Assembly (NCBI GenBank): GCA_045544955.1
Contig: JAZPZY010000042.1
Span: forward strand, 62,001-126,000
Direction of reading: 5' to 3'
DNA from: SIG701 sp045544955
Lineage (GTDB): Bacteria > Bacillota > Clostridia > Oscillospirales > CAG-272
DNA length: 64,000 nt
Made by a program: the position numbers and the translations under genes. Below the pieces are notes generated by a model. The model worked only from the letters and a program-made list of their open reading frames with translations. It was not told the DNA's origin and made no database searches. This document shows, in pieces, positions 34,849-41,938 of this stretch. Each line of letters starts with the position of its first letter. Within the stretch, counting starts at the first letter, position 1.

Positions 34849-35817
34849 TTACAGTTTCTCAACCTCATCCATCAGCTGACGCATGCACAGATCCATCTGA
34901 CGGACGCAGAGCACGTCGTAATCAGAGAACGCCTCCGCCTTCCGGGAGCGTGCCAAAAGGGACATGGAAATATTCTCAATAGCGGACAAATGATACTTTG
35001 CCGTGATCGGGTATGCCAGATACTCCGTGAATGCGGCAATGCTGAGATTTGCCGCCACCTTTTCCGCCATTTCGGGATATTTCTCAAAGTTGTCGATAAG
35101 CCAGGCGTACAGTGCCGGGTGGAAGTTGGCCATAACGCCGCAGTAGCCGGCGGCACCGCAGCGGAGTGCGGGCAGAAGCGTCTGTGCGTTGGCGTTATAC
35201 AGTTTCAGCGGCGTGCCCCGGAGAAGCTCCATGCGGCGGGCGATCTCGGCCGCATCACAGCAGGTATCCTTGATATAGCGGAATCTTCCGGTAGACAGGC
35301 ACCATTTCAGCATGGCGGTTGTGAGCAGCCGTTTGTAGGGATTGGGGCACTCGTACAGTCCCAGCACCGTCTCCTGGGGCAGGGCTTTCAGAAGACGCTC
35401 CGCATCGGCAAGCCAGGCATCGTCGCCGGTGTTGGCTATATCCAGCCGGTTGGTGATCCAGATCACCCCGTCCACGCCGGTCTCGGCAATCCGGGTAAGC
35501 TCCCGCACCTGTGCCTCAAAGGAATCGGACACGTGTCCGGAGGCGATCACCGTCATCGGAGCACGGCTCTTGTCGGCTTTGGCCAAAGCGTCCGCCGCTT
35601 TTTTCGTCCGATCCGCAATGGCAACCCGTTCGTCCTCCGCCATAAAATGGATCTCGCTGGACTGGCAGGAGGCAAAAATGCCGGCACATCCGTTTTTCCA
35701 GTACCACTCCGTAAGGGCGTCGATGGCTTCAAAATCCACCGTGCCTTTCTCCGTATACGGGGTGATCATCGTGGGAAACGCACCGGGAACGGCGGCTTTC
35801 TTCTTTAAAAATTCCAC
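34849..35817 (-). CDS. Dihydrodipicolinate synthase / N-acetylneuraminate lyase family aldolase
   Basis: The 322-residue class I aldolase starts PGAFPTMITPYTEKGTVDFEAIDALTEWYWKNGCAGIFAS. The Schiff-base Lys lies in GRFRYIKDTCCDAAEI, and the catalytic Tyr is probably that in LGLYECPNPYKRL. The usual GTTGE/GSTGE carboxylate-binding loop is replaced by CQSSE, which separates it from true DapA and from classical NanA. Pyruvate-dependent cleavage or condensation of a sugar acid is likely. It lies among amino-sugar genes and directly before an AraC regulator gene on the same strand, so a sialic-acid-like or keto-sugar substrate is a guess. Confidence 0.88.
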   Translation of the reverse strand: MEFLKKKAAVPGAFPTMITPYTEKGTVDFEAIDALTEWYWKNGCAGIFASCQSSEIHFMAEDERVAIADRTKKAADALAKADKSRAPMTVIASGHVSDSFEAQVRELTRIAETGVDGVIWITNRLDIANTGDDAWLADAERLLKALPQETVLGLYECPNPYKRLLTTAMLKWCLSTGRFRYIKDTCCDAAEIARRMELLRGTPLKLYNANAQTLLPALRCGAAGYCGVMANFHPALYAWLIDNFEKYPEMAEKVAANLSIAAFTEYLAYPITAKYHLSAIENISMSLLARSRKAEAFSDYDVLCVRQMDLCMRQLMDEVEKL

Positions 35818-35840
35818 TTCTGTTTCTCCTTGATTTATTC

Positions 35841-36698
35841 TTACATAGTTGCATTTTTTCGGTAAACGTGGGGGGTGAACCCCTCCCTCTCCCGAAAGAA
35901 GCGGATCAGGGAATGTTCGCTGGAAAAGCCGGTGATAAAGGCGATTTCCGACAGGGTATGATCCGTAGTCGCCAGAATCTCCCGGATGAAATTCAGTTTT
36001 TCATCTTCGATCATCTGGCTGGGCGTCTTGCCGTATTTCTCCTGACAGAACCGCAGAAGCTGCCGCCGGCTGATATACAGACGGTCGGCCAGCCAGGACA
36101 CGGTGGCACAGCCGCCCCGGACGCCCTCGGCGATGGCTTTCTGCAGCCGGTCCGAAAGTTCCCGATTGGAGCAGGCCTTTTTCTCCGTGGGAGGCGGTGC
36201 CGCCTCCGGATCGCCCGGCACGAGAAGGGACAAAGCCTCCAGAAAAAACGCCTCCGTCAGACAGCGGATCTGGATCGCCCGCAGATTCGTATCCTCGTGC
36301 TCGGTATGGAGAAGAATATCAGCAAGTGCACGCAAAGCTTTCGTTTCCCGGGCACACTGCCCGTCCACACGCCACAGCCGGCGTGCCACCGCATCCGTTT
36401 TCGCTTGTGCGTCGAATCCGAACACCAGTTTTTCCGTTCCCTCATCGGCCCAGGTGATCTCATGGACGCACCTCGGTGGAATCAGGATCAGCGTACCGGC
36501 AGAAAGCTTTCGCTCCTCTCCCTCCAGCCGCATGATGAGTGCACCCGAAAGCACGTAATGGAGTTCAAAAAAGCGATGCCTGGAATTTGCCACAAGCAGA
36601 CTCTCCTTCTCTCCGAGAACGGATCGGAACCAGTACACCGCAAGGGAAAGATGCTCGTCGGATACGGTAATATAGTAATCATTCAGCCTCGACTGCAT
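35841..36698 (-). CDS. AraC-family transcriptional regulator
   Basis: The 285-residue protein has an N-terminal cupin sensor (about 30-125: FFELHYVLSGALIMRLEGEERKLSAGTLILIPPRCVHEI). The C-terminal double helix-turn-helix (about 190-285) has RLYISRRQLLRFCQEKYGKTPSQMIEDEKLNFIREILATTDHTLSEIAFITGFSSEHSLIRFFREREGFTPHVYR. ATG 36698 is preferred because the promoter at 36738-36766 lies downstream of the longer frame's start. It is divergent from etfB and upstream of the aldolase gene, so it probably controls one or both. The inducer is unknown but is likely a sugar or carboxylate. Confidence 0.92.
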   Translation of the reverse strand: MQSRLNDYYITVSDEHLSLAVYWFRSVLGEKESLLVANSRHRFFELHYVLSGALIMRLEGEERKLSAGTLILIPPRCVHEITWADEGTEKLVFGFDAQAKTDAVARRLWRVDGQCARETKALRALADILLHTEHEDTNLRAIQIRCLTEAFFLEALSLLVPGDPEAAPPPTEKKACSNRELSDRLQKAIAEGVRGGCATVSWLADRLYISRRQLLRFCQEKYGKTPSQMIEDEKLNFIREILATTDHTLSEIAFITGFSSEHSLIRFFREREGFTPHVYRKNATM

Positions 36699-36737
36699 CG
36701 TTTTGTCTCTCACCCTTCCGCCGCGTATTACATCATA

Positions 36738-36766
36738 ATTATAATCGCTTTTTCCGACGAACGCAA
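36738..36766 (-). promoter_or_regulatory. Promoter of the AraC regulator
   Basis: The minus strand reads TTGCGT (36766-36761), a 17-base spacer and TATAAT (36743-36738), about 40 bases before ATG 36698. Confidence 0.78.
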
Positions 36767-36789
36767 GCAAATGTCCCTCATTGTTAATT

Positions 36790-36809
36790 ATTTGTCCCGT
36801 CGCACAAAT
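36790..36809. promoter_or_regulatory. Candidate operator between araC-type gene and etfB
   Basis: An inverted repeat ATTTGT (36790-36795), 8 bases, ACAAAT (36804-36809) lies between the two divergent promoters. It could bind the AraC protein. Evidence is only symmetry and position. Confidence 0.35.
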
Positions 36810-36860
36810 TCAAATCGATAAAATTCACAAAATATACAAAAGAAACTCTGCGGTAAACGG

Positions 36861-36889
36861 TTGACTTGTGGAAACAAACATGTTATAAT
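36861..36889 (+). promoter_or_regulatory. Promoter of the etfB-etfA-glcD operon
   Basis: TTGACT (36861-36866), a 17-base spacer and TATAAT (36884-36889) lie 45 bases upstream of ATG 36934. Confidence 0.9.
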
Positions 36890-36933
36890 CTCTCTGTTGT
36901 AACAAAACTATCCCATTATGGAGATATTTTTAT

Positions 36934-37722
36934 ATGAATATTATCGTATGCATAAAACAGGTGCCCGGAACGAACAAGGTGGAAGTGGATCCGGCTACCG
37001 GTGTTTTGAAACGAAGCGGCGTGGACTCCAAAATGAATCCGTACGATCTGTACGCACTGGAGACCGCACTGCAGCTCCGGCAGAAGATGGGGGGCACCGT
37101 AAAGGTGATCACCATGGGCCCGCCCCAGGCAAAGGCTATCATCCGGGAGGCGTATTCCATGGGTGCGGACGAGGGCTATCTTCTCACCGACCGGAAATTC
37201 GCCGGTGCGGACGTGCTGGCCACCAGCTACACGCTGGCAGAGGGAATCCGCACGCTGGGAGATTACGATCTGATCCTTTGCGGCAAGCAGACCACCGACG
37301 GCGACACCGCCCAGGTAGGCCCGGAAATGGCGGAATGGCTGGGTATTCCCTCCGTTGCCAACATCGTTGCCATTGACAGCGTTACAAATGCGGATATTAC
37401 CGTGAAAATGGATATTCCCACCGCACTGGAAACGGCAAGGATCCATTTCCCCTGCGTTATCAGTGTGGAAAAGGATATTTTCCAGCCCCGTCTCCCCTCT
37501 TACATAAAGAAGAAGGATAGTGCGGACCGCCCCATCACGGAGATCACGGCGGCCGATCTTACGGACAGCGATCCGAAAAACTTCGGCCTGGACGGCTCCC
37601 CCACAAAGGTGCACCGTATTTTCCCGCCGGAGAGCCGCACGGAGCATGAAGTGTGGAAGGATGATCCGGCTCGTCTGGCGGAACGCATCCACGAAAAAAT
37701 CAACGATCTGAAACTGATATAA
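36934..37722 (+). CDS. etfB: Electron transfer flavoprotein beta subunit
   Basis: The 262-residue protein begins MNIIVCIKQVPGTNKVEVDPATGVLKRSG and has NPYDLYALETALQLRQKMGG and LILCGKQTTDGDTAQVGPEMAEWLG, the AMP/FAD-binding signature of EtfB. Bifurcating EtfB proteins carry a beta-FAD at the position used for AMP in ordinary ETF, and the GDTAQVGP segment is compatible with that. It pairs with EtfA at 37737 and a GlcD-type flavoprotein at 38921. This matches LctB of the electron-bifurcating lactate dehydrogenase LctBCD described in Acetobacterium woodii. GGAG lies 8-10 bases before ATG. Confidence 0.94.
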   Translation: MNIIVCIKQVPGTNKVEVDPATGVLKRSGVDSKMNPYDLYALETALQLRQKMGGTVKVITMGPPQAKAIIREAYSMGADEGYLLTDRKFAGADVLATSYTLAEGIRTLGDYDLILCGKQTTDGDTAQVGPEMAEWLGIPSVANIVAIDSVTNADITVKMDIPTALETARIHFPCVISVEKDIFQPRLPSYIKKKDSADRPITEITAADLTDSDPKNFGLDGSPTKVHRIFPPESRTEHEVWKDDPARLAERIHEKINDLKLI

Positions 37723-37736
37723 GGAGGGAGATCACC

Positions 37737-38918
37737 GTGGCAAAACTAATTATTCACGAGGAAAAGATTGCGGACGTTCCCTCTTTTCTGAAGCTGTGCC
37801 CCTTTGGTGCACTGGAATACGAAAACGGAAAGGTCTCCGTTTCCGCCGCCTGTAAAATGTGCAAGCTGTGCCAGAAAAAAGGGCCTGCCGGTGCGGTGGA
37901 GATCGAGGAGACGGCGTCAGCCGCCGTCGACAAATCCCAGTGGCAGGGCATCGCCGTGTACGTGGATCACGAGGAAGGCGTCATCCATCCCGTTACCCTT
38001 GAGCTGATCGGCAAGGCCAGAGAGCTAGCGGACAAGATCGGGCAGAAGGTGTACTGCGTATTCATGGGCGATCGGATCGGCACCGCTGCCGAGGAACTGC
38101 TCCACTACGGCGTGGACAGAGTATATCTTTACGAAAACGAAACGCTGGCACACTACGTCATCGAGCCGTATACTGCCGTATTTGAAGATTTTATCAATAC
38201 TGTCAAGCCCTGTGCCATCCTGGTGGGTGCCACCGCCGTGGGCAGACAGCTTGCCCCCCGGGTAGCCGCCCGTTTCCGCACCGGTCTTACGGCAGACTGC
38301 ACGGTTCTGGACATAGATGAAAACACGGATCTTATTCAGATCCGCCCGGCCTTCGGCGGCAACATTATGGCAGAGATCCATACGCCGGACACTCGTCCCC
38401 AGCTTGCCACCGTCCGGTATAAAATCATGGAAGCCCCGGCACGGACGGAAACAGCCGCCGGTGAGATCGTACGGCGCTCCATCCCACAGGAAAAGCTCGC
38501 CTCCCGAATGGAGGTGCTGTCGGTGGATCCCAAGCCGAAGATGAAAACGATCGAAAGTGCGTCCGTTCTGGTCGTTGCCGGACGGGGTGTGAAAGCCAAA
38601 GAAGATCTTGCCATGCTGGAAGAGTTGGCATCCCTTCTGGGCGGCGAGCTGGCCGCCACCCGCCCCATGGCGGAATCCGGCTGGGTAGAGCCCACCCGGC
38701 AGATCGGTCTCAGCGGCAAAACGGTCCGCCCGAAGCTGATCATCACCTGCGGCGTATCCGGTGCCATCCAGTTTGCGGTAGGTATGCGGAATTCGGACTG
38801 CATCATCGCCATCAACACCGATGAAAACGCACCCATTTTCAAGTTTGCCAATTACGGCATCGTAGGTAATCTGTACGAGGTCGTGCCGCTTCTCATAAAG
38901 AAGCTGAAAGGAGAATAA
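37737..38918 (+). CDS. etfA: Electron transfer flavoprotein alpha subunit with N-terminal Fe-S domain
   Basis: The protein (393 residues, GTG start with AAGGAGGG upstream) carries a ferredoxin-like N-terminal domain with Cys in LCPFGAL and CKMCKLCQKK, enough for one [4Fe-4S] cluster. EtfA proper follows. The C-terminal FAD-binding part reads ESGWVEPTRQIGLSGKTVRPKLIITCGVSGAIQFAVGMRNSDCIIAINTDENAPIF. The Fe-S extension is a feature of LctC-type and some acyl-CoA dehydrogenase ETFs that exchange electrons with ferredoxin. It lies 14 bases after etfB and overlaps the Shine-Dalgarno of the flavin dehydrogenase gene. It is an electron-transfer subunit in the cytoplasm. Confidence 0.94.
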   Translation: MAKLIIHEEKIADVPSFLKLCPFGALEYENGKVSVSAACKMCKLCQKKGPAGAVEIEETASAAVDKSQWQGIAVYVDHEEGVIHPVTLELIGKARELADKIGQKVYCVFMGDRIGTAAEELLHYGVDRVYLYENETLAHYVIEPYTAVFEDFINTVKPCAILVGATAVGRQLAPRVAARFRTGLTADCTVLDIDENTDLIQIRPAFGGNIMAEIHTPDTRPQLATVRYKIMEAPARTETAAGEIVRRSIPQEKLASRMEVLSVDPKPKMKTIESASVLVVAGRGVKAKEDLAMLEELASLLGGELAATRPMAESGWVEPTRQIGLSGKTVRPKLIITCGVSGAIQFAVGMRNSDCIIAINTDENAPIFKFANYGIVGNLYEVVPLLIKKLKGE

Positions 38919-38920
38919 GC

Positions 38921-40306
38921 ATGTTCTCTGAAAAGAATTATTTGGATATAAAAACCATCGTCGGCGACGAAAACCGGGTATACTACGGCGAAAAGATGAG
39001 CGAGGACTATTCCCGGGACGAGCTGAGCAGCACCCGGCACTTCCCCGATATTGCGGTGAAAGTAACCTCGGCGGACGAAGTCTCCCGGATCATGAAATAC
39101 GCTTATGAAAATGAGATCCCCGTCACCGCCCGGGGAAGCGGCACCGGCCTTGTGGGTGCGTGCGTTCCCATGCGGGGCGGCATTGCACTGGATTTCACCA
39201 TGATGAACCGTATTCTGGAACTGGATGAGGAAAACCTCACCGTCACGGTGGAGCCGGGCGTTCTTCTCATGGAGCTTGCCGCTTTTGCCGAGGAAAACGG
39301 GCTTCTGTATCCCCCGGATCCGGGCGAAAAAACCGCTACCATCGGCGGCAACATCAGCACCAACGCCGGCGGCATGCGCGCGGTAAAATACGGCGTAACC
39401 CGGGATTACGTACGGGGGCTCGAAGTCGTTCTCACCGACGGACGGATCCTGCAGCTGGGCGGAAAGATCGTAAAAAACAGCTCCGGCTACGCTTTGAAGG
39501 ATCTGATCGTCGGCTCGGAGGGAACCCTTTGCGTCATCACCAAGGCCATTCTGAAGCTGATCCCCCTGCCGCAGAAGACCATCAGCCTTCTGATCCCCTT
39601 CCCCACGCTCGAAAAAGCCATCGGCACCGTGCCGAAGATCATCAAGGCAAAATGCGTTCCCACGGCCATCGAATTTATGCAGCGGGAGGTTATTCTGGAC
39701 AGCGAAAGTTATCTGGGACGGAAATTCCCGGACAGCAGTGCGGACGCCTATCTGCTCCTCAAATTCGACGGCAACAGCCGGGAGGAGATCGAAGCGTACT
39801 ACGAAAACGTAGCGGAGATCTGCCTCAAGGAAGGTGCACCCGATATCTACATATCCGACACGGAGGAGAGAGACGAATCCATCTGGAAGGCAAGAGGTGC
39901 GTTTCTGGAGGCCATCAAGTCCTCCACCACGGAGATGGACGAGGTGGACGTGGTGGTTCCCCGCAACCGGGTACACGAAATGGTGGAATTTTCCCACGAA
40001 CTGCAAAAGGAAGTGGGCATCCGCATCAAGAGCTTCGGCCACGCCGGCGACGGCAATCTGCACATCTACGTGCTGAAGGACGATCTTTCCGAAACGGATT
40101 GGCAGGATAAGCTGGGGCAGGCCATGGACGCCATGTATAAAAAAGCCCATGCACTGGCCGGTGCCGTTTCCGGCGAGCACGGAATCGGCTACGCGAAAAA
40201 GCCGTACCTGTACGAATCGGCCGATCCGGCGTCCATTGAGCTGATGCGGGGCATCAAGGCCGTCTTTGATCCCAAGGGAATTCTCAATCCCGATAAGATT
40301 TTCTAA
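38921..40306 (+). CDS. FAD-binding GlcD/LctD-type 2-hydroxyacid dehydrogenase
   Basis: The 461-residue protein has the VAO-type FAD domain: PVTARGSGTGLVGACVPMRGGIALDFTMMNRI, then GGNISTNAGGMRAVKYGVTRDYVRGLEVVL. A GlcD C-terminal cap follows, with FGHAGDGNLHIYVLKDD and GAVSGEHGIGYAKKPY, whose His residues bind the substrate carboxylate or metal. Length and motifs fit D-lactate/glycolate dehydrogenases. In a three-gene operon with Fe-S EtfA it most likely oxidises lactate and hands electrons to the ETF, as LctD does. Glycolate or another 2-hydroxyacid is possible. No permease or racemase gene is nearby. A terminator follows. Confidence 0.92.
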   Translation: MFSEKNYLDIKTIVGDENRVYYGEKMSEDYSRDELSSTRHFPDIAVKVTSADEVSRIMKYAYENEIPVTARGSGTGLVGACVPMRGGIALDFTMMNRILELDEENLTVTVEPGVLLMELAAFAEENGLLYPPDPGEKTATIGGNISTNAGGMRAVKYGVTRDYVRGLEVVLTDGRILQLGGKIVKNSSGYALKDLIVGSEGTLCVITKAILKLIPLPQKTISLLIPFPTLEKAIGTVPKIIKAKCVPTAIEFMQREVILDSESYLGRKFPDSSADAYLLLKFDGNSREEIEAYYENVAEICLKEGAPDIYISDTEERDESIWKARGAFLEAIKSSTTEMDEVDVVVPRNRVHEMVEFSHELQKEVGIRIKSFGHAGDGNLHIYVLKDDLSETDWQDKLGQAMDAMYKKAHALAGAVSGEHGIGYAKKPYLYESADPASIELMRGIKAVFDPKGILNPDKIF

Positions 40307-40310
40307 TCTC

Positions 40311-40349
40311 AAAAACTGCCGGGCGGCCTTCGTCTTTCCGGCAGTTTTT
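40311..40349 (+). terminator. Terminator of the etf-lactate dehydrogenase operon
   Basis: A 12-bp stem (40311-40322 with 40338-40349) begins 5 bases after the stop codon and ends in six T. Confidence 0.88.
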
Positions 40350-40381
40350 TCCTTTATTCACCGCAATCTTTGGAAAATCTA

Positions 40382-40411
40382 TTGATTCCCCTGCCGGTAC
40401 GGGTGTATAAT
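40382..40411 (+). promoter_or_regulatory. Promoter of the metF-metH operon
   Basis: TTGATT (40382-40387), an 18-base spacer and TATAAT (40406-40411) lie 30 bases before ATG 40442. The leader is too short for a SAM or cobalamin riboswitch. Confidence 0.78.
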
Positions 40412-40441
40412 AAATTATAAAATACCGAAAGGACGTGCCCC

Positions 40442-41320
40442 ATGAAAATCATCGATCTGCTGAACAAACGCACGCTCTCCCTTTCCTTTGAAGTATTCCC
40501 GCCGAAAACCGAAACCGCCTTTGACAGCGTAAAAGTTGCAACGGAGGAGATTGCCCGGCTCCGCCCGGCGTTCATGAGCGTTACATACGGGGCCGGCGGC
40601 GGCACCAGCAAATACACGCTGGATATTGCCAAAAACATAAAAGAGTTGTACGGCGTGCCCACCCTTGCTCATCTTACCTGCGTATCCTCCACCCGGGAAA
40701 CGGTGCGGGAAAAGATCCGGCAGATAAAAGAGGCCGGTCTTTCCAACGTAATGGCACTCCGGGGCGACATCCCCGCCGACCTCCAAAACGCCGACCGCAG
40801 CGGCTGGGCGTACCGCCACGCCATCGATCTCATACGGGAACTGAAGGAATCGGACAGGGATTTCTGTATCGGCGGTGCCTGCTATCCGGAAATCCATCCG
40901 GAAAGCGAAAACCAGCGGGACGACATTCTCCGGCTGAAGGAAAAGGTAGACGCCGGATGCGATTTTCTTACCACGCAAATGTTTTTCGACAACAATCTTC
41001 TGTATAATTTCCTTTACAAAATCCGGGAAGCAGGCATCACCGTTCCTATCGTTCCCGGTATCATGCCCATCACCAACGGCAATCAGGTGGCCCGTGCCAT
41101 TGCGCTTTCCGGCTCCTTCGTCCCCCAGCGGTTCAAAAGTCTGGTGGACAAGTTCGGCACCGATCCCGCCGCCATGAAGCAGGCCGGCATCGCCTACGCC
41201 ACGGACCAGATCATCGATCTGTACGCCAACGGCATTACCAACGTGCACGTATACTCCATGAACAAGCCGGACGTGGCCGAGAAGATTCAGGCGAATCTTT
41301 CGGATATACTGGGCAAATGA
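40442..41320 (+). CDS. metF: Methylenetetrahydrofolate reductase
   Basis: The 292-residue TIM-barrel flavoprotein opens with LSLSFEVFPPKTETAFDSV and has PAFMSVTYGAGGGTSKYTLDIAKNI, HLTCVSSTRETV and NVMALRGDIPADL. GGACYPEIHPESEN and DFLTTQMFFDNNLLYNFLYKIREAGITVPIVPGIMPI follow. These are the FAD- and folate-binding motifs of MetF, with the catalytic Glu in FEVFPPK. It reduces 5,10-methylene-THF to 5-methyl-THF, the methyl donor for MetH encoded two genes downstream. It overlaps the next gene by 4 bases (ATGA). GAAAGGA is the Shine-Dalgarno. Confidence 0.96.
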   Translation: MKIIDLLNKRTLSLSFEVFPPKTETAFDSVKVATEEIARLRPAFMSVTYGAGGGTSKYTLDIAKNIKELYGVPTLAHLTCVSSTRETVREKIRQIKEAGLSNVMALRGDIPADLQNADRSGWAYRHAIDLIRELKESDRDFCIGGACYPEIHPESENQRDDILRLKEKVDAGCDFLTTQMFFDNNLLYNFLYKIREAGITVPIVPGIMPITNGNQVARAIALSGSFVPQRFKSLVDKFGTDPAAMKQAGIAYATDQIIDLYANGITNVHVYSMNKPDVAEKIQANLSDILGK

Positions 41321-41910
41321 GTATCACCGTTTTGAAAACGTCCTTTTCCGCCCTGCCCGTGAACAAGGCGGAGATCCTGCGGTATGCAGGTACTTCCAAA
41401 GCAGACGGGATCACGGCGGCGCTGCTGGACGAGTGTCTTGCGGAAACGGATGGGAAATGCACCGGGCAGGTGTGCTATGCGGAGTTTCCCCTTTCGCTGC
41501 AGGAAACGGTGTGCGATTTCGGCGTGTTTTCCACAAATTCCCGGCACCTGTCCCAAAATCTTGCCGGATGCGGGCGCGTCATCCTCTTCGCCGCCACCGC
41601 CGGACTGGCCCCGGATCGGCTGATCCAGCGATACAGCCGGATCGCCCCGGCAAAGGCACTGCTTTTTCAGGCAATCGGTGCGGAGCAGATCGAAGCGGTG
41701 TGCGATCGGTTCTGCGAGGAGATCGCCGTACGGTACGGCGTGCGTCCACGCCCCCGGTTCAGCCCCGGCTACGGGGACCTGCTCCTTTCCGTGCAGAAAG
41801 AGATCTTTGCCGTACTGCATCCCCAAAGGGAGATCGGGCTCACTCTGAACGACAGCCTTTCCATGTCCCCCTCAAAATCCGTCACCGCCTTCGTGGGACT
41901 GCCGGGTTGA
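41317..41910 (+). CDS. Stand-alone MetH reactivation (AdoMet-binding) domain protein
   Basis: This 197-residue protein resembles the C-terminal activation domain of cobalamin-dependent methionine synthase. It has GRVILFAATAGLAPDRLIQRYS and the RxxPGY motif as RPRFSPGYGDLLLSVQKEIFAVLHPQREIGLTLNDSLSMSPSKSVTAFVGL. In E. coli MetH this domain binds S-adenosylmethionine during reductive methylation of oxidised cob(II)alamin. Here it is a separate polypeptide placed between metF and a metH lacking the domain, as in Thermotoga and many Clostridia. It is coupled to metF by a 4-base overlap. Confidence 0.9.
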   Translation: MSITVLKTSFSALPVNKAEILRYAGTSKADGITAALLDECLAETDGKCTGQVCYAEFPLSLQETVCDFGVFSTNSRHLSQNLAGCGRVILFAATAGLAPDRLIQRYSRIAPAKALLFQAIGAEQIEAVCDRFCEEIAVRYGVRPRPRFSPGYGDLLLSVQKEIFAVLHPQREIGLTLNDSLSMSPSKSVTAFVGLPG

Positions 41911-41938
41911 CACAATACAACATCCTTTGAGGTATTCT

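Noticed and set aside
36780..36798. A Rex operator upstream of etfB (TTGTTAATTATTTGT)
   Set aside because: Only the left half fits the known TTGTTAA-N4-TTAACAA pattern.
40351..40441. A SAM, cobalamin or T-box riboswitch before metF
   Set aside because: The promoter at 40382-40411 leaves a leader of only about 25 bases.
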